41,400 nt of DNA from Loigolactobacillus bifermentans DSM 20003 (GTDB lineage: Bacteria; Bacillota; Bacilli; Lactobacillales; Lactobacillaceae), in the NCBI RefSeq assembly GCF_001434575.1, contig NZ_AZDA01000128.1:1-41400 (forward strand), in the 5' to 3' direction. Below, in pieces: positions 23,263 through 31,523 of the stretch. A program made the position numbers and the translations under genes. Under the pieces are notes generated by a model. The model was not told the origin of the DNA. It saw nothing but the letters and a program-made list of their open reading frames with translations, and did not search any database. The first letter of the stretch is position 1; each line of letters begins with the position of its first letter.

Positions 23263-23668
23263 CTACCGTTGTAATATTGCTAAAAACACACTGATAACAA
23301 ACGGGATAAACACCAACCCAATGACCATCAAGCCCGGTGCCTCTCCACCAGCCGCCATTTAATAAATCACTTGGCAACAAAGCCCGACGCAGGCCCATTT
23401 TAACCGCGCTAAAGCTGTAACGGCAAGTGGTGTCAAGGCCTGCCGTTTTGCAACATCCCCGAGCAATTGCCAAGCAGACCCAACACGCTGCCAAAATGGC
23501 GAACGTTCCTAGTAATAAGCCGACGCCAAACAGACTGGCAAACCCTAGTTCATGATAAAACGTTAATAACCGCACCGGTAACCGCCATAAAACACCGCTT
23601 GCAAGGCCCACCGTTATCGCTGCAATTAACAGCAGACACCCACTTAAAAGTAACCTTCTAAAACGCAT
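23263..23668 (-). pseudogene. Small membrane protein gene, probably frameshifted
   Basis: From ATG at 23668 the frame encodes two or three membrane helices (LLLSGCLLLIAAITVGLA, then FGVGLLLGTFAILAACWVCL). After NGGWW the frame becomes Trp/Arg/Cys-rich without hydrophobic order. In another minus frame, from 23358 to 23263, is MAAGGEAPGLMVIGLVFIPF and a further hydrophobic stretch ending ILQR and a stop, a convincing last helix. The natural protein probably shifts from the first frame to the second near 23345. It could also be two overlapping small genes. No family recognised. Confidence 0.5.
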
Positions 23669-23854
23669 CTCACCAACCCCTTTAATATGTTTGTTAGCGT
23701 CGTAGCCGACTGCTTTGCTGCAACCTCCCTCTGCGTATGACAACACTTTATCAAAAAAAATATTTTATAACAACCTTTTTAAAGTTTTCTTAAACGTGTG
23801 TTCCCGTCTAAAAATATTATCACTGAAAGCGACTTTTTTTGCGTAAATGGTAAT

Positions 23855-23897
23855 AAAAAATCGTTTACTGCCAATAAAGCAGTAAACGATTTTTTTC
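23855..23897. terminator. Terminator of map, bidirectional
   Basis: AAAAAATCGTTTACTG (23855-23870) and CAGTAAACGATTTTTT (23880-23895) form a 16-bp stem with T runs on both strands. Confidence 0.8.
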
Positions 23898-23898
23898 A

Positions 23899-24693
23899 TT
23901 ACAATAAATATTTTGCATCTAGATCTGGATCTTGGCTGGTCAAAATTTTAGGACCATCATTGGTCACCACAATGGTATGTTCATATTGGGCACAATCAGA
24001 ACCATCAGCGGTGACATAGTATTCCCAGTCTTCATGTGGTTGTGGCCGGCTGGCGATTTCCCAAGTACCGGTGGTGATCATCGGTTCAATGGTCAAGGTC
24101 ATGCCAGCTTTTAAACGTAAGCCATGGCCTGGTTTGCCATAAGCTGGCACATCTGGTGCTTCATGCATGGTCGGTTGAATCCCGTGGCCGATCAATTCAC
24201 GCACATCCCCGTAACCTTTCAGATCTTCGGTGTAATGCTGAATTGCATAACCAATATCACCTAACCGGTTGCCAACAACCGCTTGGTCAATGCCTAAATA
24301 CATGGCTTTTTTGGTGTCATCCATTAATTGCTGACGCTTAGGGCTGATTTCACCTACCGCATAAGTCCAGCAAGAATCGGACATAAAGCCTTGCCAGTTT
24401 ACCACGGTGTCCACTGCCACAATGTCGCCAGCCTTCAGCATTAAGCCGCGGCGTGGTGCGGCATGCGCCACTTCATCATTGATCGAAACACAAGTGGCAT
24501 AATTGTAGCCATCAACGTTTTTTTCTTCAGGTGTCGCGCCATGACTTTCAATCCATTCGCAAGCGAATTTTTCAATTTCCCAGCTGGAGATTCCTGGCTT
24601 AATAATGTCGCGTAGACCAACATGCATTCCGGCTAAAATCGCGCCAGACTTGGCCATCCCTTCAATTTCATAATCTGATTTTAATGTAATCAA
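23899..24693 (-). CDS. map: Methionine aminopeptidase, type I
   Basis: A 264-residue enzyme that removes the initiator methionine from nascent proteins. The substrate His77 is in EVAHAAP, and the five metal ligands are Asp95 and Asp106 (AVDTVVNWQGFMSD), His170 (GHGI), Glu203 (TIEP) and Glu238 (YEHT). No zinc-finger extension at the N-terminus. Lactobacillales often carry one such gene; it is essential where it is the only copy. Single-gene unit with terminator. Confidence 0.95.
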   Translation of the reverse strand: MITLKSDYEIEGMAKSGAILAGMHVGLRDIIKPGISSWEIEKFACEWIESHGATPEEKNVDGYNYATCVSINDEVAHAAPRRGLMLKAGDIVAVDTVVNWQGFMSDSCWTYAVGEISPKRQQLMDDTKKAMYLGIDQAVVGNRLGDIGYAIQHYTEDLKGYGDVRELIGHGIQPTMHEAPDVPAYGKPGHGLRLKAGMTLTIEPMITTGTWEIASRPQPHEDWEYYVTADGSDCAQYEHTIVVTNDGPKILTSQDPDLDAKYLL

Positions 24694-24734
24694 CGTGTTG
24701 CCCCCTTATTTACTGTGCTCATCAAGCTTAGCAC

Positions 24735-24817
24735 ATTGGCGCTAAAATTTCATTCACTGGTGCATCAGTTTCCAAGTCATGTTGCGCTGACAAATGACAC
24801 TGATTTTAAGCGCCAAT
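24735..24817. repeat. Inverted repeat in the map upstream region
   Basis: ATTGGCGCTAAAAT (24735-24748) and ATTTTAAGCGCCAAT (24803-24817) are inverted copies differing by one inserted base, 54 bp apart, in the 200-bp gap before map. Confidence 0.45.
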
Positions 24818-24895
24818 TTGGCATGCCGTGCGGTCACCGGGGGCACACCTGAAAATCAGTTATGACCGATCATCAGACGGTAGCGCCTGGTTCAT

Positions 24896-25858
24896 TTAAT
24901 GGCTGCCTGCCACTTGCAACAAAATTTTACCGTGACTGTGACCAGATTCCAACTGCGCATAGGCCTGCGCCCCGTTTTGCAAGGGGATGATCGTAGGTGG
25001 TGCAACTTGTAGCGCGCCCTGGCGGAGATAAGTCAATAGGCGCTGACTACGCTGGAAGCGCGCTTGATAACTGGTTAAGTAGTCCCATAGGTCGCCTGTT
25101 AACAGACTTTTGGACACATTTAAAAGTGCGATTGGATCGAGTGCTGGTGGATTGCCACCAGCCATCCCGAAAAAGACCACTTTACCACGATGTTGCACTA
25201 ATTTTAGACTTTGCGGCAAGGTACGCCCGACACCATCGTAAACCGTGGCATACTGCCCTTGTTGTGCACCTTGTTCTAAATTTTGACGTAAAAAGACCTG
25301 TGTTGCCCCTTGTTGTAAGGCCAGTGTTTGCTTGGTAGCTGTCGACGTAATGCCGTCCACTTGCAGCCCATCCGCCACTAAAATTTGTAACAACAGTTGC
25401 CCGACACCACCGCTGATCCCTTGTACCAATACCCGCTGACCTGGTTGATTTTGACCTAAATCGTGTGCCAAAAAGTCAGCCGTTAAGCCTTGCAAACCGA
25501 TTGCTGCAATCGTTTCTGGGGCCAGGTCAGTTGGCACTGGTAGCGCATGGCTTTCAGGTACGACCACGTATTCTGCTTGTGCTAACGGAGTGTCCACAAA
25601 GAAAACTGCGGCACCAACTTGATAATGCGTAACATTTTCACCAACGGCCGCAACAGTGCCTAGTCCTTCATAGCCGTTAATATGCGGCGTATGGGGTTCC
25701 AAATGATACGTGCCACGACGGCGATAAATGTCCGCAAAATTCAGACCTGCATATTGCACCTGTACCAACACATCGTCAGCACCAGGTACCGGCGTCGCAA
25801 CCGTGCCATACTGTAGCACCTCATTGCCACCAAATTCGTTAAAATACAAAGCCTTCAT
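24896..25858 (-). CDS. Quinone oxidoreductase-like zinc-independent alcohol dehydrogenase
   Basis: A 320-residue MDR-superfamily protein of the zeta-crystallin/QOR type, which reduces quinones or alkenals with NADPH. The N-terminal catalytic domain has GLNFADIYRRRGTY and GYEGLGTV; the Rossmann fold carries VQGISGGVGQ. The zinc-binding Cys/His positions of true alcohol dehydrogenases are missing. It follows a His-rich small gene by 24 bp and is probably co-transcribed. Confidence 0.88.
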   Translation of the reverse strand: MKALYFNEFGGNEVLQYGTVATPVPGADDVLVQVQYAGLNFADIYRRRGTYHLEPHTPHINGYEGLGTVAAVGENVTHYQVGAAVFFVDTPLAQAEYVVVPESHALPVPTDLAPETIAAIGLQGLTADFLAHDLGQNQPGQRVLVQGISGGVGQLLLQILVADGLQVDGITSTATKQTLALQQGATQVFLRQNLEQGAQQGQYATVYDGVGRTLPQSLKLVQHRGKVVFFGMAGGNPPALDPIALLNVSKSLLTGDLWDYLTSYQARFQRSQRLLTYLRQGALQVAPPTIIPLQNGAQAYAQLESGHSHGKILLQVAGSH

Positions 25859-25882
25859 TGAAACACTTTCTTTCCTGGTTGG

Positions 25883-26128
25883 TTAATGGTGACAGTGCTG
25901 TTGCTTGAAACGATGATGACGGCAATGGGCTTGTACGTGCAACCGCATGAAGTGGTGTAACCGGTGCTGGTGTTGACAATGACTGTGCTGACAGCCATGC
26001 TGAGGGGCCTGTGCTGCAGCTAATGATGCGTGATACTGGCGTACGGCGGTTCGCAGATTAACCGCTGCTAATAAGAAATTCAAACCATCCAAAACCAACA
26101 TGGTGCGACGCTGTTGCTGACTTAACAT
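25883..26128 (-). CDS. Small His-rich protein, possible metal binder
   Basis: An 81-residue protein. The first 40 residues contain one hydrophobic helix (MLVLDGLNFLLAAVNL); the last 40 hold about 17 histidines and several cysteines, for example HGCQHSHCQHQHRLHH and a CHH end. Such tails are typical of nickel, zinc or copper storage or chaperone proteins, but no known family is recognised. AAGGGA lies upstream of the ATG and a TATAAT is 33 bp upstream. The histidine run could instead be a chance product of CAT/CAC-rich DNA. Confidence 0.5.
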   Translation of the reverse strand: MLSQQQRRTMLVLDGLNFLLAAVNLRTAVRQYHASLAAAQAPQHGCQHSHCQHQHRLHHFMRLHVQAHCRHHRFKQQHCHH

Positions 26129-26160
26129 GCTAAAACTTCCCTTCCAAATAAATTGCCCTT

Positions 26161-26166
26161 ATTATA
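26161..26166 (-). promoter_or_regulatory. -10 element for the His-rich/QOR operon
   Basis: Perfect TATAAT on the minus strand, directly after the upstream terminator; the -35 region lies inside the terminator hairpin and is weak. Confidence 0.4.
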
Positions 26167-26168
26167 GC

Positions 26169-26195
26169 AAAAAACCGCCTCAACTTGTGAGGCGG
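26169..26195 (-). terminator. Terminator
   Basis: CCGCCTCA (26175-26182), loop ACTTG, TGAGGCGG (26188-26195), with six Ts on the minus strand; probably ends the eamA transcript. Confidence 0.75.
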
Positions 26196-26208
26196 AAAAA
26201 AGGATATT

Positions 26209-26283
26209 ATGAAATTAACATTTAAGAAATTAGCTTGTCCAGGTCCAATTTCTTTAGGAGTATCTTCAGTGTACGGTGTTTAG
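26209..26283 (+). CDS. Candidate 24-residue peptide
   Basis: ATG at 26209, preceded by AAAAAGGATATT, opens a 24-codon frame for MKLTFKKLACPGPISLGV and six more residues, ending at TAG. A basic start with one Cys followed by Pro-Gly-Pro is unusual. It is more AT-rich than the neighbours. No promoter is clear. Could be a signalling or regulatory peptide, or chance. Confidence 0.3.
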   Translation: MKLTFKKLACPGPISLGVSSVYGV

Positions 26284-26318
26284 TCATGGGGTTCAATGAA
26301 TATACATCAGTTTCCCAT

Positions 26319-27197
26319 TTATTTTGCCCTAACTCGCCTTTGTGCCCAAGATTGTGCCAATTGGGCAATGGTGACGCTGGCAAAGACAATGGTAGCGCCG
26401 ATCAGTTGGCGGGGACTCAGCCGTTCGTTGAGAAAGTAAAACGCAAATCCGGCGGCGAAGATCGGCTCTAAGGAGTAGATCAAGCCTACCGTAACCGCCG
26501 TTAAATAATGTTGGACATTGGTTTGGACGATAAAACCAAAGGCACTACAGATCAAGCCTAACGCCAATACGGCGCCCCATTGGGTTGGGGTTTGCGGTAA
26601 ACGAACTTGCCCGGCAAAGGCACTGGCAATCAGGCCTTCAACGCCAGCAACGCCAAGTTGTAACACGCTAACGCCTAAACCGGCGCTGCCTTGGTGGGCG
26701 TAATGCGACGTAACCAGAATATAAATGGCGTACACCACCGCAGCTAAAATACAAAACAAGGCACCGCCGTTCATTTGCAGCGGTCCGCTGGCCAACATTA
26801 AGTATAGGCCTAACAACATGGTCAGCGTGGTGGCTGTAGCAACCGGTGTGGGCCAAGTTTGCTGGATGATCGCGGTTAAAACGATTACGAAAATCGCCGT
26901 AGTACTGGTGAGAAAGCCCACTGTGGCAGCGCTGGTGTGTTGTAACCCCACTAATACCGGGGCAAAGGTCAGAAATAGTAATGTGCCTAAAATAAGGCCT
27001 ACTTTGACTTCATGCCGGGTCAACCGTTGGAGAGCGTTATGAAACACCACACCAGTGACCAGAAAGGCGACCGTAAAACGTAGCCCTAACAGCATCAGAG
27101 GTGCTAAGCTGACCAGCGCCACTTTCATCCACATGTAGGAGGCACCCCACGCTGCCACAACCAAAATCATCAGCCACAGTGCCCGTCGATCGGTCAT
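26319..27197 (-). CDS. EamA/DMT-family exporter
   Basis: A 292-residue protein with ten membrane helices and two EamA repeats (WGASYMWMKVAL in the first; SLEPIFAAGFAFYFLNERLS in the second). DMT exporters of this sort move amino acids or metabolites out. An AraC-type regulator on the same strand lies 103 bp upstream and may control it. Cargo unknown. Confidence 0.88.
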   Translation of the reverse strand: MTDRRALWLMILVVAAWGASYMWMKVALVSLAPLMLLGLRFTVAFLVTGVVFHNALQRLTRHEVKVGLILGTLLFLTFAPVLVGLQHTSAATVGFLTSTTAIFVIVLTAIIQQTWPTPVATATTLTMLLGLYLMLASGPLQMNGGALFCILAAVVYAIYILVTSHYAHQGSAGLGVSVLQLGVAGVEGLIASAFAGQVRLPQTPTQWGAVLALGLICSAFGFIVQTNVQHYLTAVTVGLIYSLEPIFAAGFAFYFLNERLSPRQLIGATIVFASVTIAQLAQSWAQRRVRAK

Positions 27198-27300
27198 GGC
27201 CGCTCACTTCCCAATTTATTAACACCCTGCATTTCCTCAGTCCTTTTGCATCATTTTTTTCATTATAAAACGCTTAGGCCAGAAGTACACCCTTTTTCTA

Positions 27301-28275
27301 TTAATGCACCAATTGTTTCCGGTACTGGGCCAAGGTTTCACCGGTCCAGCGATGAAAGGCCCTTGCAAAAGCGCTGGGTTCAGCATAACCCACTAAATAG
27401 GCAATTTCCGCATTGCTGAGTTTAAAGTCCTGTAAGTAATTCACCGCTAATTGGCTTTGCGTTTCCTGTAATAATTTGTTAAAAGTGGTTTTCTCTTGTG
27501 CCAGCTTCCGTTGCAGGGTGCGTGGGCTTAAGCCTAACGTTTGACTGATGGCTTCAATACTAAATTGACCACTAGGAATGGCGGTGATCAGGTCTTTGCG
27601 AATGGTTGCGGCCAAGGAAGCAGCGGCTGTCAGTTGCGCAAGCTTGGCCTTTAACGTTGGCTCTAAATACTGCCACATGACGTTATTTTCTGTTTTAAAC
27701 GGTTTTTGCAAAGCGGCTTTGGTCAATACAATTTGATTGTCATCGCTAGCCAGTGGCATCACGTCACAATAATCTTGGATCGCCGCACCATAAGTGACCG
27801 GGCTTTTGATCTTCAACGGGACAATGTGCTGGCGGGTGCCGGTGCGTAATAGGCTTAATAGCGAGAGTTGTTCGACTAACAAGGCTAAGCGCGTTTGCGC
27901 CATAGCGGGATAAATAAAATCAAAGTGCACCGCCACCGTTGTGGTCGTTTCCGTCAATTGGGCTGTTACCGGGCCGATCAATTGTTTATAGGCCACTAAA
28001 CGTTGGACTGCTTGATAGCCGTTTTGGGCCGCTAGCGCTGCAAATAGTGGTGGGAAAAAGAATTGTACGTTGGCCACGTCGCTTAACGCCAAAATTTGGT
28101 CGTCCGTTAATTGGCTGTCAATAGCTTGTAAAAATTGATAATACGCCATTGGGGTCAGCGTGATGGTTTCCTGCCAAGTTCGGTCCGGTAAACCGGCACG
28201 TTGAAATAAATCAGCAAGATCTAAGCCAATTGTTCCAAGAAAACGACGTAATTGTGTGTGCACTGCGTATTTCAT
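27301..28275 (-). CDS. AraC-family transcriptional regulator
   Basis: A 324-residue regulator. Residues about 20-200 match the arabinose-binding-like N-terminal domain of the OruR/ArgR type, and about 225-320 hold two HTH motifs (FSIEAISQTLGLSPRTLQRK and LSNAEIAYLVGYAEPSAFARAF). The latter ends in the usual FHRWTGETLAQYR. Neighbouring genes on the same strand are an EamA exporter and an SDR, possible targets. Confidence 0.88.
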   Translation of the reverse strand: MKYAVHTQLRRFLGTIGLDLADLFQRAGLPDRTWQETITLTPMAYYQFLQAIDSQLTDDQILALSDVANVQFFFPPLFAALAAQNGYQAVQRLVAYKQLIGPVTAQLTETTTTVAVHFDFIYPAMAQTRLALLVEQLSLLSLLRTGTRQHIVPLKIKSPVTYGAAIQDYCDVMPLASDDNQIVLTKAALQKPFKTENNVMWQYLEPTLKAKLAQLTAAASLAATIRKDLITAIPSGQFSIEAISQTLGLSPRTLQRKLAQEKTTFNKLLQETQSQLAVNYLQDFKLSNAEIAYLVGYAEPSAFARAFHRWTGETLAQYRKQLVH

Positions 28276-28373
28276 TTGTTAACCTGCTTTCTCTGTTCCT
28301 CGATCTACTGTTAATGGTACCACGTCAAGATGACGTTTTCCTAAGATTTTGCGAACACGATGAGTCCTTTGGT

Positions 28374-29162
28374 CTAGGTGAAGTGCACCATTAACCAATC
28401 AAAGCTGCGCGTGGGTAACAGGGTATGCAGCAACACCAGTGGTTTAGCACCGGCACCGACTAAATAGCGCGGCCGGGGATGACGACGCTTGACGGCTTTT
28501 AAAACGGTATTGGCAATGACGGTTGGTTGCGATAACCAACGTGAATGATAGGTCGCTGCTAATTGTTGCGCTGCCTTTTGAGCTTGTTGTGCGTAGGCCC
28601 CGCCTTGGGCTGATTGTACCAAATGGTCAGCTGCGATTTGGCCCCAAGGTGTGTTAATGCCACCAGGTTCAATGAGGATCACTTGAATGCCAAACGGCTT
28701 GCTTTCCATGCGTAACGCATCGGTGAAGGCCTCCAGCGCATACTTGGTGGCGTGATACCAAGCCCCCAGATAAGTGGTAAAGCGGCCGCCCATGGAACCG
28801 ATGTTGATGATCCGGCCGTGCCCTTGTGCCCGCATTTGTGGCAACACCAGTTGGGTCAGACGGGCTAAGCCAAACAGGTTCACGTCAAACTGGCGGCGGG
28901 CTTCAGCCAACGTAACGTCTTCAATGGCACCATAAGCCCCATAGCCTGCGTTGTTGACCACCATATCCACCGGCCCCATTTGCGTGACCATTTTTTCAAT
29001 CGCCGCCTCATCTGTCAGATCCAGATACAATGGGATCACATTGGCTGGCATTTTCGTCACCTGTCGCGCCGCCCCATAAACCTGATACCCTTGCTGCACT
29101 AAAGCCGTTGCAATTTGGTAGCCCATCCCACTACTGGCGCCTGTTACTAAAATTTTGGTCAT
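28374..29162 (-). CDS. Short-chain dehydrogenase/reductase
   Basis: About 262 residues. TGASSGMG at 7-14, NNAG at 70-73, catalytic Asn105, Ser123, Tyr136 and Lys140. The C-terminal extension (PRYLVGAGAKPLVLLHTLLPTRSFDWLM in part) is found in SDRs that act on hydrophobic substrates and often called oxidoreductases without known role. A GTG at 29171 is an alternative start. It precedes the AraC gene by 98 bp on the same strand. Confidence 0.88.
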   Translation of the reverse strand: MTKILVTGASSGMGYQIATALVQQGYQVYGAARQVTKMPANVIPLYLDLTDEAAIEKMVTQMGPVDMVVNNAGYGAYGAIEDVTLAEARRQFDVNLFGLARLTQLVLPQMRAQGHGRIINIGSMGGRFTTYLGAWYHATKYALEAFTDALRMESKPFGIQVILIEPGGINTPWGQIAADHLVQSAQGGAYAQQAQKAAQQLAATYHSRWLSQPTVIANTVLKAVKRRHPRPRYLVGAGAKPLVLLHTLLPTRSFDWLMVHFT

Positions 29163-29456
29163 TGTCTTCACCGTTCCTTTTCAAGTTAATGGCTTTAGTT
29201 TACGGGCAATTGACGTCTTTTAATAGGACAATTCACGTCAATTTAAGCACAATTGATGCCAATCAGTTACAGTTTAATCGTAATTGGCCGCCAAATTTTC
29301 AAAATAATGATTGTCAGGTTACGCAAATTAGTTTTTAATAAGAATAAGCGTGATTGTCCTGCGTCACTTTTGACGGCAAAATCACCGCTACACGCTAACT
29401 TGCGTTTAAATTTGATTTGAATCACACGCACTTACAGTATTTTGGAGGAATTACTT

Positions 29457-30020
29457 ATGAAAAAAGGCATCACGCTGTGTCTCACATTCGTTGCCGCGCT
29501 AACGCTGGCAGCCTGTGGTCGACAAAATGCGGATTGGTCGCAATCACGACGAAATTCAATTCAAGTTGCTGATCAACTAAAAGTTAAAACAACCAAGACG
29601 TCAGCTCAAACCGATAAAAAAGCTGCTAAAAAACGGGCCAAGGCCAAAGCGGCTTCAGAAAGCAAAGCAAAGGCTAAATCAGAAAGCCAGGCCAGCGCAG
29701 ATGCTGCTTCGGCGGCTGCTTCATCTTCTGATGACGCCGCTACCCAGGCTAGTACAGATGCTGCCGCGGCCGAAGCGTCTACTGCGACTGACCAAACCAC
29801 CCAACAAACGACGGCTGCTAGCAGTGACAACAATACCGCCACAAGCAGTGCAACGGACAATGCCAATAGCACCGCCGATACTGGTACTGACACCAGTAAT
29901 AACACTAGTAACACAAACACTGACAATAACACGAGTGCTAGCAATGATACCAACGCCAGTACAAGTGCTGGTACCAGCCCAAATACAGGAGCGGCCGACA
30001 ACAATCAAACCGGTTACTAA
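29457..30020 (+). CDS. Low-complexity surface lipoprotein
   Basis: A 187-residue protein with a lipobox: signal sequence to LAAC, so Cys20 should be lipidated and the rest lie outside the membrane. Residues 50-185 are almost wholly Ala, Ser, Thr, Asp, Asn, Lys and Gln, first charged (KKAAKKRAKAKAASES), then Thr/Asn/Ser-rich. It probably spans the wall as an unstructured stalk; no catalytic domain. GGAGGAATTACTT precedes the ATG at 29457. Confidence 0.75.
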   Translation: MKKGITLCLTFVAALTLAACGRQNADWSQSRRNSIQVADQLKVKTTKTSAQTDKKAAKKRAKAKAASESKAKAKSESQASADAASAAASSSDDAATQASTDAAAAEASTATDQTTQQTTAASSDNNTATSSATDNANSTADTGTDTSNNTSNTNTDNNTSASNDTNASTSAGTSPNTGAADNNQTGY

Positions 30021-30027
30021 GATGGAA

Positions 30028-30063
30028 TCAAAACGAGCCAGGCGAACGCTTGACTCGTTTTTT
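30028..30063 (+). terminator. Terminator
   Basis: AAAACGAG pairs with CTCGTTTT with an inner GCG/CGC stem, followed by TTTT. Confidence 0.65.
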
Positions 30064-30119
30064 ATGCTGTTTTTCGCTAACAATACTGATGATTGGCGCG
30101 CACGTTTACAGTGTGGCCG

Positions 30120-31382
30120 CTAAAATTGCATGGCGAAAGTGGTTGCTTGTTCAAAGGCTTTGCGTAAAGTGACCAGCGACACACAAGGCGTTTCAGCCGG
30201 CTGGATTGGAAAAGCATGGCGCGTCCAAGATTGGTAATGTGCCTTTTTTTGGTCGGTGACCAGGACACAGGCTGTTGGCTGTAATGGTGTCATTAAACGG
30301 GTATCGGCAGCCGTGAAAATCACTTGCCCTTTGGCATTTTTGGCCAATACTGCAATTAACGCCGTAAAGCGAGGTACGTCTAAAGCCGTGCGGGGCAAAA
30401 CAACCAAGGCGTTTGGGTTATGATAAGCTTCAATGAGACCTCCCAAACAGAAAATCACATGTTTTAGCGGCAACGGCAACTCATTTAATTGCGGCCCTCG
30501 TTGCGTATTGATCCGAATCCGATGCCAATTATGAAAATCATTTTGAAAAAGATCGAGTCGCAAATCAGGCTTTAAAACGGCTAAAATGTAATTGATCTGG
30601 CGCATAATGCGCTTGGCTTCACGATAATCACCTTCCAGCACTAATTCAGGTGTGTCCATCGCAATCGGTGTTATCCCTGAAAAATGATTAGGAAGTGGAA
30701 ACGCCGGTTCAAGATCATTGGTTTCATGAAATGTATAAAGGCTCATTTGCCGCAACCAATCGATCAATTGGTTGCGAACCTCCTCCAGGCGTTGGGGCAA
30801 TACCCTTTGCGATAATAAATTGTCACAGCCCCAAGAAAATAAAAACGAGCTATTACGTGCTTCGATCTCCTGTTGCAGTTGCTTTAATAAATACCAGCGC
30901 GCCACACATTGACATGCTTTGGGGGTTAAATACCAAAGGGGCAAGTGCTGCGCGTCTTCCTCAGTTGTTGCTAAATCTGGATTACGATAATCTAATAAAA
31001 TCTGAGTTGTTGCCACGCCAATATTTTGGCAGCACACTTTTTCCCGGACGACTTGGACACCATTCATCTTCCATTTAGCCAAATTTGTTTGGGTAAATGC
31101 CACTTGATAAGTGATCAGTGCTTGATCCATTTTAAAGGTCAATTCAATTTGACTGACTTGTTTTAGTGTTGCCAGCGCCGTACTGGCTTCAACAGCGCCG
31201 ACCGTTTGGCCGCGATCCATCATTTCCCGCATAAATTTGAAAATGTCACCGATTTGAATGGCCAATTTCGCCTGCGTCAGCGGGTAAAGTCCTAATACTG
31301 GCCCGACCTGTCGAAAATCAATGGTGCCGTCCTGAATGTCCTTGATATTTTCCACGTGTAACTGTTGTAACTTTAATGCCAT
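30120..31382 (-). CDS. Degenerate AAA/OLD-like ATPase
   Basis: A 420-residue protein. The start LKLQQLHVENIKDIQDGTI and GPVLGLY is the first strand and P-loop lead-in of AAA_15/OLD-family ATPases, where GLYGQNGSGKT is expected; here it reads GLYPLTQAKLA (31-41), keeping only Lys39. Near the end ELPLPLKHVIFCLGGLIEAY replaces the LSxG signature, NALVVLPRTALD replaces Walker B, and QVIFTAADTRL lacks the switch His. All ATPase motifs are thus lost, yet the frame is intact over 420 codons. Relatives act in abortive infection or DNA metabolism. Probably a non-catalytic binding protein; assignment rests on pattern only. Confidence 0.55.
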   Translation of the reverse strand: MALKLQQLHVENIKDIQDGTIDFRQVGPVLGLYPLTQAKLAIQIGDIFKFMREMMDRGQTVGAVEASTALATLKQVSQIELTFKMDQALITYQVAFTQTNLAKWKMNGVQVVREKVCCQNIGVATTQILLDYRNPDLATTEEDAQHLPLWYLTPKACQCVARWYLLKQLQQEIEARNSSFLFSWGCDNLLSQRVLPQRLEEVRNQLIDWLRQMSLYTFHETNDLEPAFPLPNHFSGITPIAMDTPELVLEGDYREAKRIMRQINYILAVLKPDLRLDLFQNDFHNWHRIRINTQRGPQLNELPLPLKHVIFCLGGLIEAYHNPNALVVLPRTALDVPRFTALIAVLAKNAKGQVIFTAADTRLMTPLQPTACVLVTDQKKAHYQSWTRHAFPIQPAETPCVSLVTLRKAFEQATTFAMQF

Positions 31383-31489
31383 GTTTAAAGCGCTCCTTAA
31401 TTGAATTAAAGCGGTTTTTGACCTGCTCTATAATTAAGATGCGCTAAAACATTTGATTTCGTTTTTTTATTTTAAAATTTTTTAAAAAA

Positions 31490-31520
31490 ATAACGCCGCA
31501 CACTGGCGACGTTGATCAAT
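31490..31520 (-). terminator. Terminator of the alpha/beta hydrolase gene
   Basis: On the minus strand AACGTCGCC and GGCGTT form a short stem, then seven Ts. Confidence 0.55.
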
Positions 31521-31523
31521 CAT

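Noticed and set aside
29606-30083. Antisense frames rich in Leu, Ala and Val opposite the lipoprotein
   Set aside because: Produced by the repetitive Ala/Ser/Thr/Asn codons of the lipoprotein read backwards.
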